From Narthecium ossifragum (Eukaryota; Streptophyta; Magnoliopsida; Dioscoreales; Nartheciaceae): a DNA stretch of 64,000 nt. Position 1 is the first letter of the stretch. Every line of letters begins with the position of its first letter. The stretch spans positions 7,106,896 through 7,170,895 of the forward strand of contig OY986963.1 of NCBI GenBank assembly GCA_963920575.1, in the 5' to 3' direction. The notes under the pieces are model-generated. The model saw only the letters and a program-made list of their open reading frames with translations. It was not told the origin of the DNA and searched no databases. A program made the position numbers and the translations under genes. Below are positions 22,621 through 34,004 of the stretch, piece after piece.

Positions 22621-23280
22621 TTTAGAGGAGAGCTACACACCTCCTCATATCATATTTTATATTAAAAGTAGTTGATGGGTCTTTTTATTTGGCAAACATA
22701 AACCTATCTTAAATATTAATGATGTAATATACTTTAATATAAATATATCTCAAAGATTACATGTGTAATTTAATATTTAATTACCATAATTATATGAATT
22801 TCAAATAATAAGTGAAGAATACACTTTAAAATACTTTAATATAAAAAAACATTAAAACATTAATATAATATACTATAATATAGAATACAGCTTAGATTAC
22901 ATATGTAATGATATATAATATAAAATTATATATTATTTATTCTATATCATATTTTAATAAATAATATAATCAAAGTTTAATTATGTAATATAGTACAAAT
23001 TCTATAATTATATGACTGTCAAATAATAAATGAAGAATAGAATATGAAAAGAAAGATGGGGGAATGAGTATTTTAATAACGTAGAGAATGGTTTAGGGAA
23101 GTTGATGTAAGGTGTTGCAAATAAGATAACTGTAAAATATGGGAGTAATATATATTGGAGTATTTTAGAGAAAATGGATAGGAAAGCTGATGCGAATGAC
23201 CTAATATTGGATACTTCTCCAAAGCAACAGGGGTCACATGTTCAGCGTCAAGCGAACATGGATTTCGCACTAGATTGTTA
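22621..23280. other. Very AT-rich non-coding stretch
   Basis: Long runs of TAATATA-type sequence, with no gene signal. It may be a decayed MITE or matrix-type sequence. Confidence 0.5.
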
Positions 23281-24424
23281 TATAGTTAATTGGTGATAAC
23301 ATCAATTTAGTCCATCTTATTGCTAAAAACCTCATCAATCATGTTTCTAAAGTAAAAACCCCACGATAGTATATTAACTGGCTTATTATTTACATTAAAA
23401 GACCATAATGCTCCTTTTTCTTATTTGTTACCCCTCCTCTCTCTCTCTTGTTCTCCCCCCTCTTCTCACTTCCTGATCCCGACCAAGCACCGGCCGACGC
23501 CCCGCCCTTGTCCGGAGCTCCATCACCGGATCGCCGGAGATCCCAACTCGCATCCATGGTTGTGCCCCGTCGTTGGCTCACCTCCCCGACCCCTCGTTGG
23601 CTCATCTCCCTGACCCCTCGCTGCCATGACCACCAGCTCCCTCGCCTCCCTGCCACAATCCCATGCCACTGCCTCCGCCCTCGCCGTTACACGCGTCGCC
23701 GACCACCCTGGAACCCATTGTCATAACCTATGGCCATGAACCCCCGCAAGCTCCCCCAGACCGCCAGCACCTCCTCCATCGGAGTCGCGGCCACCTATGG
23801 CCAATGCTTACTCCAGAAGCCACGGTGGTGGTAGCACTACGGAGACGCCATGGAAAGCTCCATCACCATGGGAGGTGGTGGCAGGGGCGATCTCGGGCTC
23901 AAGGTCATGGATCGGAAGCAGCGGGTCAAGGAGGAGGCCATCAAAGTTGGGCCGGATACGGGCGGCGCACATGGGGACGAAGGGGGATTCCGGGCGGAAT
24001 ATCTCGTCGGAGGGCGGCGGGCTCCGGTGGAGGCGGTGTTGGATCCAAGAGGAAGGTGACGACCTCCGATGGAGGTGGTGTTGGATCCAAGAGGAGGGCG
24101 GATCTGGCCAGATCTGGGAGGGTGATGGACCTCGGGCAGATCCCGGTGAGGAGGACGGTCGTGCGGCGTCGATGAGCGCCGTCGGGGACGACGGGGCGGC
24201 GGGGTGCTGGATCCGAAGGGGACGGCGAGTCTCAACGGCGGCTGAGCTCGAAGGGGTGTTGCCGGTGACTAGGAGGGGCGATGTCGGTGTGAACAAGGAC
24301 CCGAAGAGCGGCGACGGCGAGGTCGCGGCGGTGGAGAGCGGCGACGGCGAGGTCGAGGACGAGGAGGTCGTCACGATGGAGAGGAAAAGAGTAGAATATG
24401 CATTTAAACATATGAAAATGCATT

Positions 24425-25140
24425 TAAACATATCAAAATACATGTAAAAGATGAAAATGATTTTAGAAAGATGAAAATGAATTTAAAAATATGAAAATGA
24501 ATTTAGAAAGATGAAAATGTAAGAAAGATGAAAATAAATTCAGAAAAATGAAAATAAATTTAAAAAGATGAAAATGAATTTAGAAAGATGAAAATAGAGT
24601 TAAAAAGATAAAAATAAAGTTAGAAAACACGAAAATAGATTTAAAATGATGAAAATAGAGTTAAAAAGATGAAAGATGAAAATGAATTGTGATAGATGAA
24701 AATGAATTTAAAAAGATGAAAATGATTTGTGAAAGATGAAAATGAATTGAGAAAGATGAAAATGAATTCCGAAAAATGAAAAGAAATTCTGAAAGATGAA
24801 AATGAATTTAGAAATATGAAAATTAATCTAGAAAGATGAAAATGAAATCAAAAAGATGAAAATGAATTTAGAAAGATGAAAATGAATTTAAAAAGATGAA
24901 AATGATTTGTGAAAGATGAAAATGTAATTGAGAAAGATGAAAATGAATTGAGAAAGATAAAAATGAATTCCGAAAGATGAAAATGAATTCTGAAAGATGA
25001 AAATGAATTCAGAAAGATGAAAATTAATCTAGAAAAATGAAAATGAATTGAGAAAGATGAAAATGAATTCAAAAAGATGAAAATGCATCTAAAAAGTGTA
25101 TAAAGATGAAAATGTGCAAAAAGATAAAGAAAATTACAAA
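24425..25140 (+). repeat. Minisatellite, 20-bp unit GATGAAAATGAATTTAGAAA, block 1
   Basis: About 35 degenerate copies of a purine-rich unit with GATGAAAATG as the most constant part. Copy length varies slightly. The strand asymmetry (almost all A and G on the plus strand) gives spurious long minus-strand frames rich in Phe, Ile and Ser. Confidence 0.93.
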
Positions 25141-25361
25141 AAAAAGTGGAGGTAACTGAAATGTGCAAAAAGATAATGGATCTCGTCGGCGGTGAGTTTG
25201 GGTTTAAGGCGTTGGCGTCAATGGCGACGGTGTGGAGAGCGGTGGACGTTGCAGGAGGGTCAGGGGTGATGAGCGGAGGTGATTGGTGGTGGTTTCGAGG
25301 TGTGGGATGGTCGGAGTGGCGAACGGCGACGGTGGCTCGCGATCGAGCTCCTTGAGCGGAC

Positions 25362-25980
25362 AAAGATGAAAATGAAGTTAAAAATGCGACGAAAGTTAAA
25401 AATGCAGTTAAAAGATGAAAATGGAGTTAAAAATATGAAAATGAATTTAGGAATATGAAAATGAATTTAGAAAGATGAAAATGAATTTAGAAAGGTGAAA
25501 ATGAGTTTAAAATGATGAAAATGACTGGACAAAGATGAAAATGCAGGAAAGATGAAAATGAATTTAGAAAGATGAAAATGCAGGAAAGATGAAAATGAAT
25601 TTAGAAAGATGAAAATTAATTTAGAAAGATGAAAATGAATTTAAAAAGATGAAAATGAATTTAAAAAGATAAAAATGAATTTAAAAGGATGAAAATACAT
25701 TTAAAAAGATGAAAATGCATTTAAAAAGATGAAAATGAATTTAGAATGATGAAAATTAATTTAGAAAGATGAAAATGCATGAAAAATGAAAATGAATTTA
25801 GAAAGATAAAAATGCATGAAAGATAAAAATGAATTTAAAACGATGAAAATGCATGTGAAAAGATGAAAATAAATTTAAAAAGATGAAATGAATTTAAAAA
25901 GAAGAAAATACATTTAAAAAGATGAAAATGTATTTTAAAAGATGAAAATGAATTTAGAAAGATAAAAATGCATTTTTGTC
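25362..25980 (+). repeat. Minisatellite, same 20-bp unit, block 2
   Basis: About 30 more copies of the unit in the same orientation, separated from block 1 by about 220 bp of GC-richer unique sequence. Some units carry GCA in place of GAA (AAAATGCATTTAAAAAGATG). Confidence 0.93.
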
Positions 25981-26930
25981 GATTTTAGATGGTCAATTTT
26001 CCAAATTTCAGGTACAATTGTGATGCGTAAATTGTATTTGGATCAAAAAATTTCACGGTTCTGGCTCTTGGCTCGAATCTGGGTTCAAATCTGGATTGCT
26101 GGATCTGGGCCTGATCGGATTAAGCTTCCAGATCAAGTCAGAACCAACCTGGTGGAGTATATCGAGTCTGATCGGATTAGTTCCAGCTAGAGTGCTTGGA
26201 TCAACTCAAATCTTGATCGGAAGGCTGAGATCTGTTGGATTCGAATCGAGTGGTTGAAGATGGCAGAAGGTCGGTCGGACGGCTGGGAGTTGCCGGAGCC
26301 CGATCGCCGGCAAGGAGGGACGTTCGGTCGTCGACATCGGTGGGGATGTGATCGTGATGGCATGAGGACTTGATCCCCTGGGTTAAATCGCCGGTGGCGC
26401 GGCCGTAGGCGATGGCGCACCCGTAGGCGATGGATCGAAGGTGGCGGCGCCGGCGGGTCTTGAAGGAAGGAAGGTGAACGTCGTCGGCGGATTCGAAACG
26501 GAGATGAAGGAGAAGAGATCGGGAGGGTTAGGGGGTTCCGGATCTAACTATTGTGGAGGACGGCGAGGCCAGTGGCAGCGGTTCTCGACGGTGGCGACGC
26601 CGGGTTGCAGCATGGGAGCTCGAGTTGTGGAGGCGAGGACAACGGAGGCGTTGGCGTCAGAGGGAGGAGCTCGGAGGTGGGTTTTGTGGGTGAGAACGGT
26701 CGTCGGGGTCCTGGGCAACGCTGGACGAGGTCTGGGGGGCGTCGGAGCTCTTTGATGGTCGCTAGAGAAGAGAGGGGGAGAGAGGAGAAAGAGGAGAGAG
26801 AAAAGCGTGGGAGAAAAAGGAAAAAAATATGAAATGACATTTTCATCTTTTTTGTGTGTTTTGGGCTTATTAACAAAAAAAAAGTGAGTATAGGGTTTTT
26901 GACAAATAGCATGGGGTGTTGGACAATGAG

Positions 26931-27580
26931 ACAAAGTTTTGGAGTTTTGGCCTGATATTAGACAGCTGTCTGCTTTGGGCGGCCCACATCACCAGTGATA
27001 GGTCCCAAAGAATGGAAGAAAGACACGTGAGTTTGGCGATAAGATTCTACTTCAGGGGAGAACAACCTACTCGTTTCCAGCGAAATGAGATTTTTTTTTA
27101 TAACAATAGATAGATTGTGCATGTCCTCTACGAAGCTACACAACTGAAAAGCAATACCTACATGCAACCATGGAAAAATAAAGCCTCCTTCGTTCTGGCG
27201 GTTGGAGCGCTCTTCACATTGAGGTGTCCACGTCATGCCGAAGGGTCAAGGGTTGGGCCCCTGTGCATGCGACGAGGCCTATCAACCAGACACCTATCCC
27301 TTGTTTCTTTTCCATCATTATGGCATCCTTAGGCATGACAGGTGGGTGCTGACACTTGTCGAGTGAATAGTGGATGAAGGCATTTGTGAGGTTTTTAGTG
27401 GTAGCATGGGGTGCCAAGATGCCGGCCTCCAAGCCAATGGAGGTGGGGAAGGATGGCCCCTCCATTTTCTCTTTATCGGATATTTACTATATTTTAGTGC
27501 CAAATTAATACTTCAAGTACAGTGAAGCCACAGCTGTTTTGGGGAAATGATAGTGGAACATCGGAATCAATGCAACCGGA
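26931..27580. other. Non-coding sequence between repeats
   Basis: No supported gene. Short open frames show no motifs. Confidence 0.45.
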
Positions 27581-28137
27581 GGGTGTGTGTTTGGTCATAC
27601 CATTATCTCCATTATCCTGAATTTTTTGCCAAATCGGACCTGATGTTTCGTTTTGGCACTTCAGGGCCCTTCCATTGTTTTTTTTGCAACAGAGGACCCC
27701 TATCCTCTTTTATTACCTTTCTACCCTCACCAAAACATGGCCTTCTCCCCATGGGATGGCAATGCCACATCATGCCATCCATTTTCATATCCCAACGTCT
27801 ACTCAGCCTTTTAAGTCCATTATCAACCCCATATGAGGTGGCATTATATTATTGGTTGGTAAATGGAATAAAAAAATATTAAAAACATCATCCCATCTCA
27901 TGCATGCCGCTCACCAAGTCCTCCGGCTGGCCATGGCTTCTCCCGCCATTCTCCTTCATGCGTGCCAAATCTCTCAACTCCCATCTCTCTACCACTTTCT
28001 CTCATGTCTTCTCTCTTCTCCCTTCCACCGCCCCCTTCTCCTCTCTCGCGGTGGCGGTGGCCGGGGAAGAAGATGACACGCTCGGCCCCTCTCTTTCTCC
28101 CCCCCACCCCTTCGCCGCTCGCCCTCTCTATCCCCCC

Positions 28138-28252
28138 CCCCCTCTCTCTCTCTCTCTCACATCCGCCGCTCTCTCTCTCTCTCACCCGTTCTCTCTCTCC
28201 TGTTCTCTCTCTCTCCTGTTCTCTCTCTCTCTCTCTCTCTCCAGTTCTCTCT
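28138..28252 (+). repeat. CT microsatellite in the left arm
   Basis: Imperfect (CT)n. The inverted counterpart (GA)n is at about 30022-30120 in the right arm and contains a longer pure run. Confidence 0.9.
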
Positions 28253-28489
28253 TCCCTCTGAGCTAGAAGAGATGTTCGGCAATTCCGCGATACCCAGTGA
28301 AGCGAAGGTGCCCACTAAGCCAGCTCAGGGAGAAGCTGCGGGGAAGCACGACGGGGATAAAAGAAAGCATGCTCCACCACGAGCCATAAATAATAAAAAG
28401 TAATTTACTTGATGTAACAAACACTTGACTTTGATGTAACATATATTTTATACTCGTTCATTGTTCGTTTATGTGAGCTGTTGTTACAA

Positions 28490-28590
28490 GTATACGCATG
28501 TGTGGACATTATTATACGCGTGTGTGTACGTTGTTATACACGTGTGTGAACATTGTTATACGCGTGTGTGTACGTTGTTATACGCGTTAG
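28490..28590. repeat. ~22-bp tandem repeat rich in ACGCGT and ACGT
   Basis: Units of the type GTTATACGCGTGTGTGTAC alternate with ACACGTGTGTGAACATT. The inverted counterpart is at about 29640-29790 in the other arm. It is rich in CpG within MluI-like ACGCGT cores. Confidence 0.85.
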
Positions 28591-28767
28591 ATAGAAAAAA
28601 TACACGTGTAGTGGGACGTGTTTCTGCACTACACGCGTACTTACAACGTTAACACGTGCTGTAGCCAACAACTATAGATAAACACGCGTGCTTTAAAAAT
28701 ACACGTAAATTCCCAAAAAATACACATGTAGTGTCTTTTACAGCTGGTTCCCAAAATGACTAGTTTT

Positions 28768-29115
28768 TTATATTGCACCAAAAAAGTGTATTACATTGCG
28801 CCATACAATAGACACAATATAGACGCAACATAATGCAGCGGACGAAGCTGGTGCTGTACTGGGCTCAGCTACAGGACGTTTGGGTGCAATGGGACGAATG
28901 GGTGCTCTACAAGTCCCTTTGTTGTGTTCAAGAACCTTACACCTTGAACATCTCCGCATTGGTCTCGATTGTGCCTCTCCTTGAGACGGCAGTTTTCTCT
29001 TTCTCCTCTTCCCCTTCTTCATCACACAGTGAGGTGGATAGATGGGCGGGTCCTCTTCACTGCCCATTGGCCAAAACTCCTGCGACGTGGTGGTACGGTA
29101 TAATAACGTATACAC
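28768..29115 (-). pseudogene. Fragment of MULE transposase C-terminus (left arm copy)
   Basis: A 115-codon frame with KKGKRRKRKLPSQGE followed by MRRCSRCKVLEHNKGTCRAP, a CX2CX4HX4C zinc knuckle preceded by a basic stretch. This is the usual tail of MuDR-type transposases. The catalytic domain and SWIM finger are absent, so it cannot be an active transposase. Confidence 0.75.
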
Positions 29116-29169
29116 ACGTATCTAGTGAGTATACTTCACCGTACCACCGCGTCGCAGGAGTTTTGACCA

Positions 29170-29367
29170 ATGGGCAATAAAGAGGACATGCCCGTCTATC
29201 CACCTCACTATGTGATAAAGAAGGGGAAGAGGAGGAAGAGAAGGTTGTCATCTCAAGACGAGACACAGTCGAGACCAATGCGGAGATGTTCTAGGTGTGA
29301 GGTTCTTGAGCACAACAAAGGGACTTGTAGAGCACCATTCGTCCCGTTGCATCCGAACATCCTGTAG
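29170..29367 (+). pseudogene. Fragment of MULE transposase C-terminus (right arm copy)
   Basis: Inverted duplicate of the left arm fragment: KKGKRRKRRLSSQDE and MRRCSRCEVLEHNKGTCRAP. It is in frame for 65 codons and then ends in a stop. Both copies keep the zinc-knuckle residues. Confidence 0.75.
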
Positions 29368-29862
29368 CTGAGCCCAGTACAGCACCAGCTTCGTCCGCTG
29401 CATTATGTTGCGTCTATTGTATGGCGCAATGTAATACACCTTTTGGTGCAATATAAAAAACTTGTCATTTTGGGAACAAATTGTAAAAGGTGCTATAAGT
29501 GTATTTTTTGGAAATGTACGCGTATTTTTAAAGCACGCGTGTTTATCTATAGTTGTTGGCTACAACACGTGTTAACGTTGTAAGTACGCGTGTAGTGTAG
29601 AAACATGTCCCACTACGTGTATTTTTTCTATCTAAAGCGTATAACAATGTACATACACGCGTATAACAACGTTCACACACGCGTATAACAATGTACACAT
29701 ACGCGTATAACAACGTTCACACACGCGTATAATAATGTTCACACACGCGTATAACAACGTACACACACGCGTATACTTGTAACAACAGCGCACATAAACG
29801 AATAATGAACGAGTATAAAATGTATGCTACATCAAAGTCAAGTGTTTGTTACATCAAGTAAA

Positions 29863-30022
29863 CTACTTTTTCTTATTTATGGCTCGTGGTGGAGCATGCT
29901 TTCTTTTATCCCCGCCGTGCTTTCCCGCAGCTTCTCCCTGAGCTGGCTTAGTGGGCACCTCCGCTTCACTAGGTATCGCGGAATTGCCGGACATCTCTTC
30001 TAGCTCAGAGGGAAGAGAGAAC

Positions 30023-30081
<59 letters not shown>

Positions 30082-30414
30082 GACGAGAGAGAGAGAGAGA
30101 GGGTGAGAGAGAGGGAATGGAGAGGGGGGGGGGGGGGTTAGAGAGGCCGAACGGCGAGGGGGGGGAGGAGAAAGAGAGGGGCCGAGTGTCATCTTCTTCC
30201 CCGGCCACCACCACCGCGAGAGAGGAGAGGGGGGCGGTGGGAAGGGAGAAGAGAGAAGATATGAGAGAAAGTGGTAGAGAGATGGGAGTTGAGAGATTTG
30301 GTGCGCATGAAGGAGAATGGCGGGAGAAGCCATGGCCAGTGGGAGGACTTGGTGAGCGGCATGCATGAGATGGGATGATGTTTTTAATATTTTTTTATTC
30401 CATTTACCAACCAA
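29863..30414 (-). pseudogene. Open frame in the right arm of the fold-back MULE, unknown origin
   Basis: 183 codons. The centre is Leu/Ser-rich from the microsatellite. The last 50 residues (GNSAIPSEAEVPTKPAQGEA, then GDKRKHAPPRA) are non-repetitive and are also present in the left arm near 28270-28400, so they may be a captured host fragment. I do not recognise the source. Confidence 0.35.
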
Positions 30415-30879
30415 TAATATAATGCCACCTCATATGGGGTTGATAATGGACTTAAAAGGCTGAGTAGATGTTGGGATATGAAAATGGATGGCCATGCCAC
30501 GTCATGTGGCATGGCCATCCCATGGGGAGAAGGCCATGTTTTGGTGAGGGTAGAAAGGTAATAAAAGAGGATAGGGGTCCTCTGTTGCAAAAAAAACAAT
30601 GGAGGGGCCCTGAAGTGCCAAAACGGAACATCAGGGGTCCGATTTGGCAAAAAATTCCCATTATCCTTATAATAACAGAAGAGTTCTGTTTAACGATCAA
30701 GATTTTAAATAAAAATATTAATTTTGATTCTGATAATAATGATCTCAATTATTGGATTAAACAGATCTCATCCGTTAGTATGATGGTAGTATGGAGACAA
30801 TGGTATGACCCAAACAGGACTATACTGGAGGTGTGTAAAGAGGTGGTGCAAGACATCTAGTGGGAGTCCAGCCACCTTA

Positions 30880-33385
30880 GGGTGTGTTTGGCAACCCAAA
30901 ATCTGACAGATGAGCTGAATGAGATGAATGATGAATGAGATGAATCTGGTGATTCTGTGGATTTTGGTTCTGTTGTTTAGCTGGTCTGTATGGAATGAGC
31001 TGAATCTATTGAGTCTGTTGATTCATATGTTTTGTTTGTCTGGTATGAATGAACTGAATCTGTAGATTTTGTGGATCATAATGTTTGGTTTATAAATCTC
31101 TGAATTGAAATCTCTGAATTTTGATAGCATGTTAATAATAAAGATTTTGATTTTATTCAAATTAAGACTTCTTTTCTTTTATAATAATGACAGTACCCAT
31201 GAGACAAAATGATAGACAACTCTTGCGATATAATACCAAAAACTTTATTTATAGTAGTCAATGATTTCTTACAACAATTACATATAATGTCAAATTGGCA
31301 TGTTTACATAAAAGTGAATGAAAAAAAAATTATCCAACACTTGTCTTCCATAGATTTCGACATCTTCCTCAACTCTCAACTTATACTTGTCTTCACGGCT
31401 TTATGTCATGGCAAAATCAAGGGCTCGAAACAATGCCATCATCGCCCTTGTATGGTGGCAATTGGTTGCTGAATGAATTCAACCATCCAAATCACCAAGC
31501 CACTTCCCCCCGTGCATCAGAATTTTTCATCATTTCCCCATACCATCATTTCTCCAACACAAGAGAATAGCATTAATACCAACAAGCAAGCAGGAAAAAC
31601 ATTTAGGTCGAAAACTCTAAAAATTCATAAAAATCAGCAAATCATAAAACAAAGTATGCATAAATCAGAAGACCGACATTTGGAAGCAATTTGCAACATC
31701 AATTTGCACCAGCAAGCAACAATAAATTGTACATAAATCATAAAAACAAGCAATCAAAATTGCAATCAGACCACATTTCTCCACGTGAGCAAGCATTTTA
31801 TAACATTTTGCAAGTAGCAACAACAATCCAAGATAAAATTTTGCAACATTTTGCAACCAACAACAATCCAAGATAACATCAAAGTTCTGCAAGCAACAAC
31901 AACAACAATCAAAGAAGACATCATCATTTCCTCTGAAATCACAAATAGGTACATCATCATTTCCCCATTCTGGACAATAAAGCATAAATCTCATGAATCC
32001 AACATAACATCATCAAAATATGCAATCCAAATAATATACCAGCAGCAATAACAAAACCAACAAGGGGCATTAGATTTGCAGCGAAGCCAACAAGCTGCAA
32101 TTTGTAGCAATCCAACAAGGTGGCCACATTTGCAACAAAATCAGCAAGCTGCAAGGGGATCATATTTGCAATAAGGGGATCATATTTGCAACAAAACCAG
32201 GTGTAACCAGCAAGCTTCAATTTGCATCAATTTGGAAGAATCCAAGCATACTCATTATACCAATAAGGATCAGATTTGCAGTCAAAATCTATGAAAATTT
32301 TAAGTAAAAAATCAAGTAAACAACAAGAAGTAATTTGAATATATCATCATCTCCCCAGATGATCTGTAGTAGAGGTCAACTAAGAACACAAAAAAGTTGT
32401 ATAGTAGTTCCCTGGCTACAATCAAAAGCACAACAGATATAAGAATACAAAAAAGTGGCAGTCTCGTTACAAACAAAGCTTTAGAAATCAGAGTAGGGGA
32501 TCAAACATAGCAAAGCCCAAAGCTAAATCTCATAAAAATCGAAGCAAAGCACAGAGGAAAATCATATGAATGTTGCTAAAAAACTGAGGATCAGATAGGA
32601 GGGGATCAACCTTCAAGAAACAAAACCAACGCATAAATTAGGCGCTCTCGTTACATGGAGAGCGAAAAAAAATCAATAGATGGAGATCGGGTAGTAGGAA
32701 GACCTTAGCTGGATGAGTTCCTCATATCTTCCCTCATATTGGGATCAGAAGCATTAGGCCCACAACTCCTAGGCCTCCGTCACCGTTGAGGCAGAAAGGT
32801 AGAGAGGAACGAATGATCGCAGCCCAAGGAGATCCAAGTATGTCCCTTCATAGTAGAGGTCGGCTAAGGTGGAGGATGGAGGAGATGATCTGTGGGGGTG
32901 ATCGCTTGAAGTTGGAGGAGTGGATCTCGTGATCTCTTGACGGCCGACAGAACGAGAGAACCAGGGTAGGAAGAAACCCTAGGTCTTATGGTGAAGGATG
33001 AAGGAGGAAGAAACCCACGCGAGGAACCCTCGAGATCCCGGCCGATGGAACGAGGAAAGCTCGAGATCCCGACCGCCTCTCTAAGCCTTCCCTCTCACCA
33101 TCGAGGTCTTAGGGCTTGGAAATGGGATGAGAAACACGATGGGGAGCGCGTTGGATGTGGGGCCGCCACATATCTGTGTTCGAGAAGGGACATGGAACGG
33201 CGTCCAATCGAGCGGACGCCGCAGTTCACTAAAGATGGAATCTGATGGATGTCGGATTCCACGGATTGATGGATGTCAGATTCCAATTAATTTTTGCCAG
33301 CCAAACATCCGAATGAGGGAATCTGGAATCTACCCATCCTCCCATTCAGCAGATTCACCCCCATTCCTGTCATCGAAACATGCCC
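30880..33385. mobile_element. PIF/Harbinger-like non-autonomous element, 2.5 kb
   Basis: The left end is GGGTGTGTTTGGCAACC. The right end read inward is GGGCATGTTTCGATGAC. TTA flanks both sides (30877-30879 and 33386-33388), the typical Harbinger target duplication. Subterminal GAATCTG/CAGATTC repeats occur at both ends. The centre (31200-32650) is A-rich on the plus strand with CAACAA and GCAAC repeats, and no transposase or Myb-like ORF was found. Confidence 0.65.
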
Positions 33386-33388
33386 TTA

Positions 33389-33800
33389 CGGCACGTTTGG
33401 TTCGCACAAGGAATGAGAGACGGATTGGGAATGAAAGCTGGAAGGGAGTTGAGATGAGAATGAAGAGTGGAATGAGAATGATGCGGCATGTTTGGTTTGC
33501 ACAAGGAAAGAGATTAGGAATCATGTTTAAAAGTATTTGGTATACAAAAAAAAGTGTGGGAATGGAATGGATATAGGATATAAATAACCAAATTATTTTA
33601 TAACCATCATTAATCGCCGTTCCGTCAGGAATGGAATGAGGGAGTCCAGGTTATTAGATGGGATAACCTCATTCTCAACTTGTCAGGAATGAAGCATTCC
33701 ATTTCAAACTTTAATGTCTAAGTAAAGAACGGAATGTGCTTTGATCGGGGATTTGACCATTCCATTCACGATGATTAAGTTTAACCAAACTTGTTGTCAG
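33389..33800. mobile_element. MITE-like sequence with TTTGGTT ends
   Basis: GGCACGTTTGGTTCGCACAA at 33391 and GGCATGTTTGGTTTGCACAA near 33485 are direct near-copies. TTTAACCAAACTTGTTGTC near 33785 is the inverted partner. Many GGAATG/CATTCC words lie between. The arrangement suggests one MITE inserted in, or duplicated within, another. The ends are not certain. Confidence 0.5.
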
Positions 33801-34004
33801 TGAATTCCATATCAGCTACATTCCTTGAGAAAGAAAATAGTCATGCTGATTTGATAGCTCATCATGCATGTACTCCATTCTATTTTTTTAACGACATAGA
33901 TGAGTGAGGGGTTTGTCCCTGGTGCTCATTGATATCACTGATGTGCGACCACAACTACAACTGGGTTTATTAGTCTTTTGGCTTAACCGGTTAAAAAAGA
34001 AAAA

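Larger units (their letters stand above)
23281..26930. mobile_element. Composite repeat, possibly a large non-autonomous transposon
   Basis: Two GC-rich flanks (about 23420-24400 and 26180-26800) enclose two purine-rich minisatellite blocks. The outer edges are loosely inverted: ATTGCTAAAAACC near 23320 against ATTTGTCAAAAACCC read on the other strand near 26900, and both GC flanks begin with CT-rich or GA-rich tracts. This resembles a degenerate MULE, but I could not fix precise ends or a target duplication. The long open frames in the GC flanks (for example 23797-24447 plus, 23808-24443 minus) open on both strands at once and encode only Pro/Ser/Arg/Gly-rich sequence, so I do not call them genes. 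Confidence 0.35.
27619..30658. mobile_element. 3.0-kb fold-back Mutator-like element with 1.5-kb inverted arms
   Basis: Arms 27619-29099 and 29138-30658 are inverted copies around a spacer of about 38 bp (29100-29137). The ends are GAATTTTTTGCCAAATCGG and its complement. A 9-bp target duplication CATTATCCT is at 27610-27618 and 30659-30667, the length typical of Mutator. Each arm carries, from outside in, a TG-rich end zone, a CT-rich tract, an ORF fragment of unknown origin, a CpG-rich tandem repeat and a fragment of the C-terminus of a MULE transposase. Arm identity looks above 90 percent by eye. Confidence 0.92.
27581..30820. mobile_element. Outer MITE split by the fold-back MULE
   Basis: The left end reads TTTGGTCATACCATTATCTC and the right end, on the other strand, TTTGGGTCATACCATTGTCT: inverted copies of about 30 bp at 27584-27613 and 30791-30820. 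Removing the inner 3.0-kb MULE leaves an element of about 200 bp, a normal MITE size. Confidence 0.7.

Noticed and set aside
23797..24447. Long open frames on both strands (up to 216 codons) in the GC-rich flank
   Set aside because: Overlapping frames are open on both strands, the products are Pro/Ser/Arg/Gly low complexity with no motif, and they run into the minisatellite. This is a base-composition effect.
24848..25363. Minus-strand 171-codon Phe/Ile/Ser-rich frame that looks like a membrane protein
   Set aside because: It is the complement of the purine-rich minisatellite. The hydrophobic pattern is a translation artefact.
24425..25980. Possible CRISPR-like array
   Set aside because: Units are contiguous 20-bp tandem copies without unique spacers and the host is a plant, so it is a minisatellite.
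27898..28266. Ser/Leu- or Arg/Glu-rich frames around the CT microsatellite
   Set aside because: They are translation of simple repeat on both strands. Only the non-repetitive tail after it may be a captured fragment.
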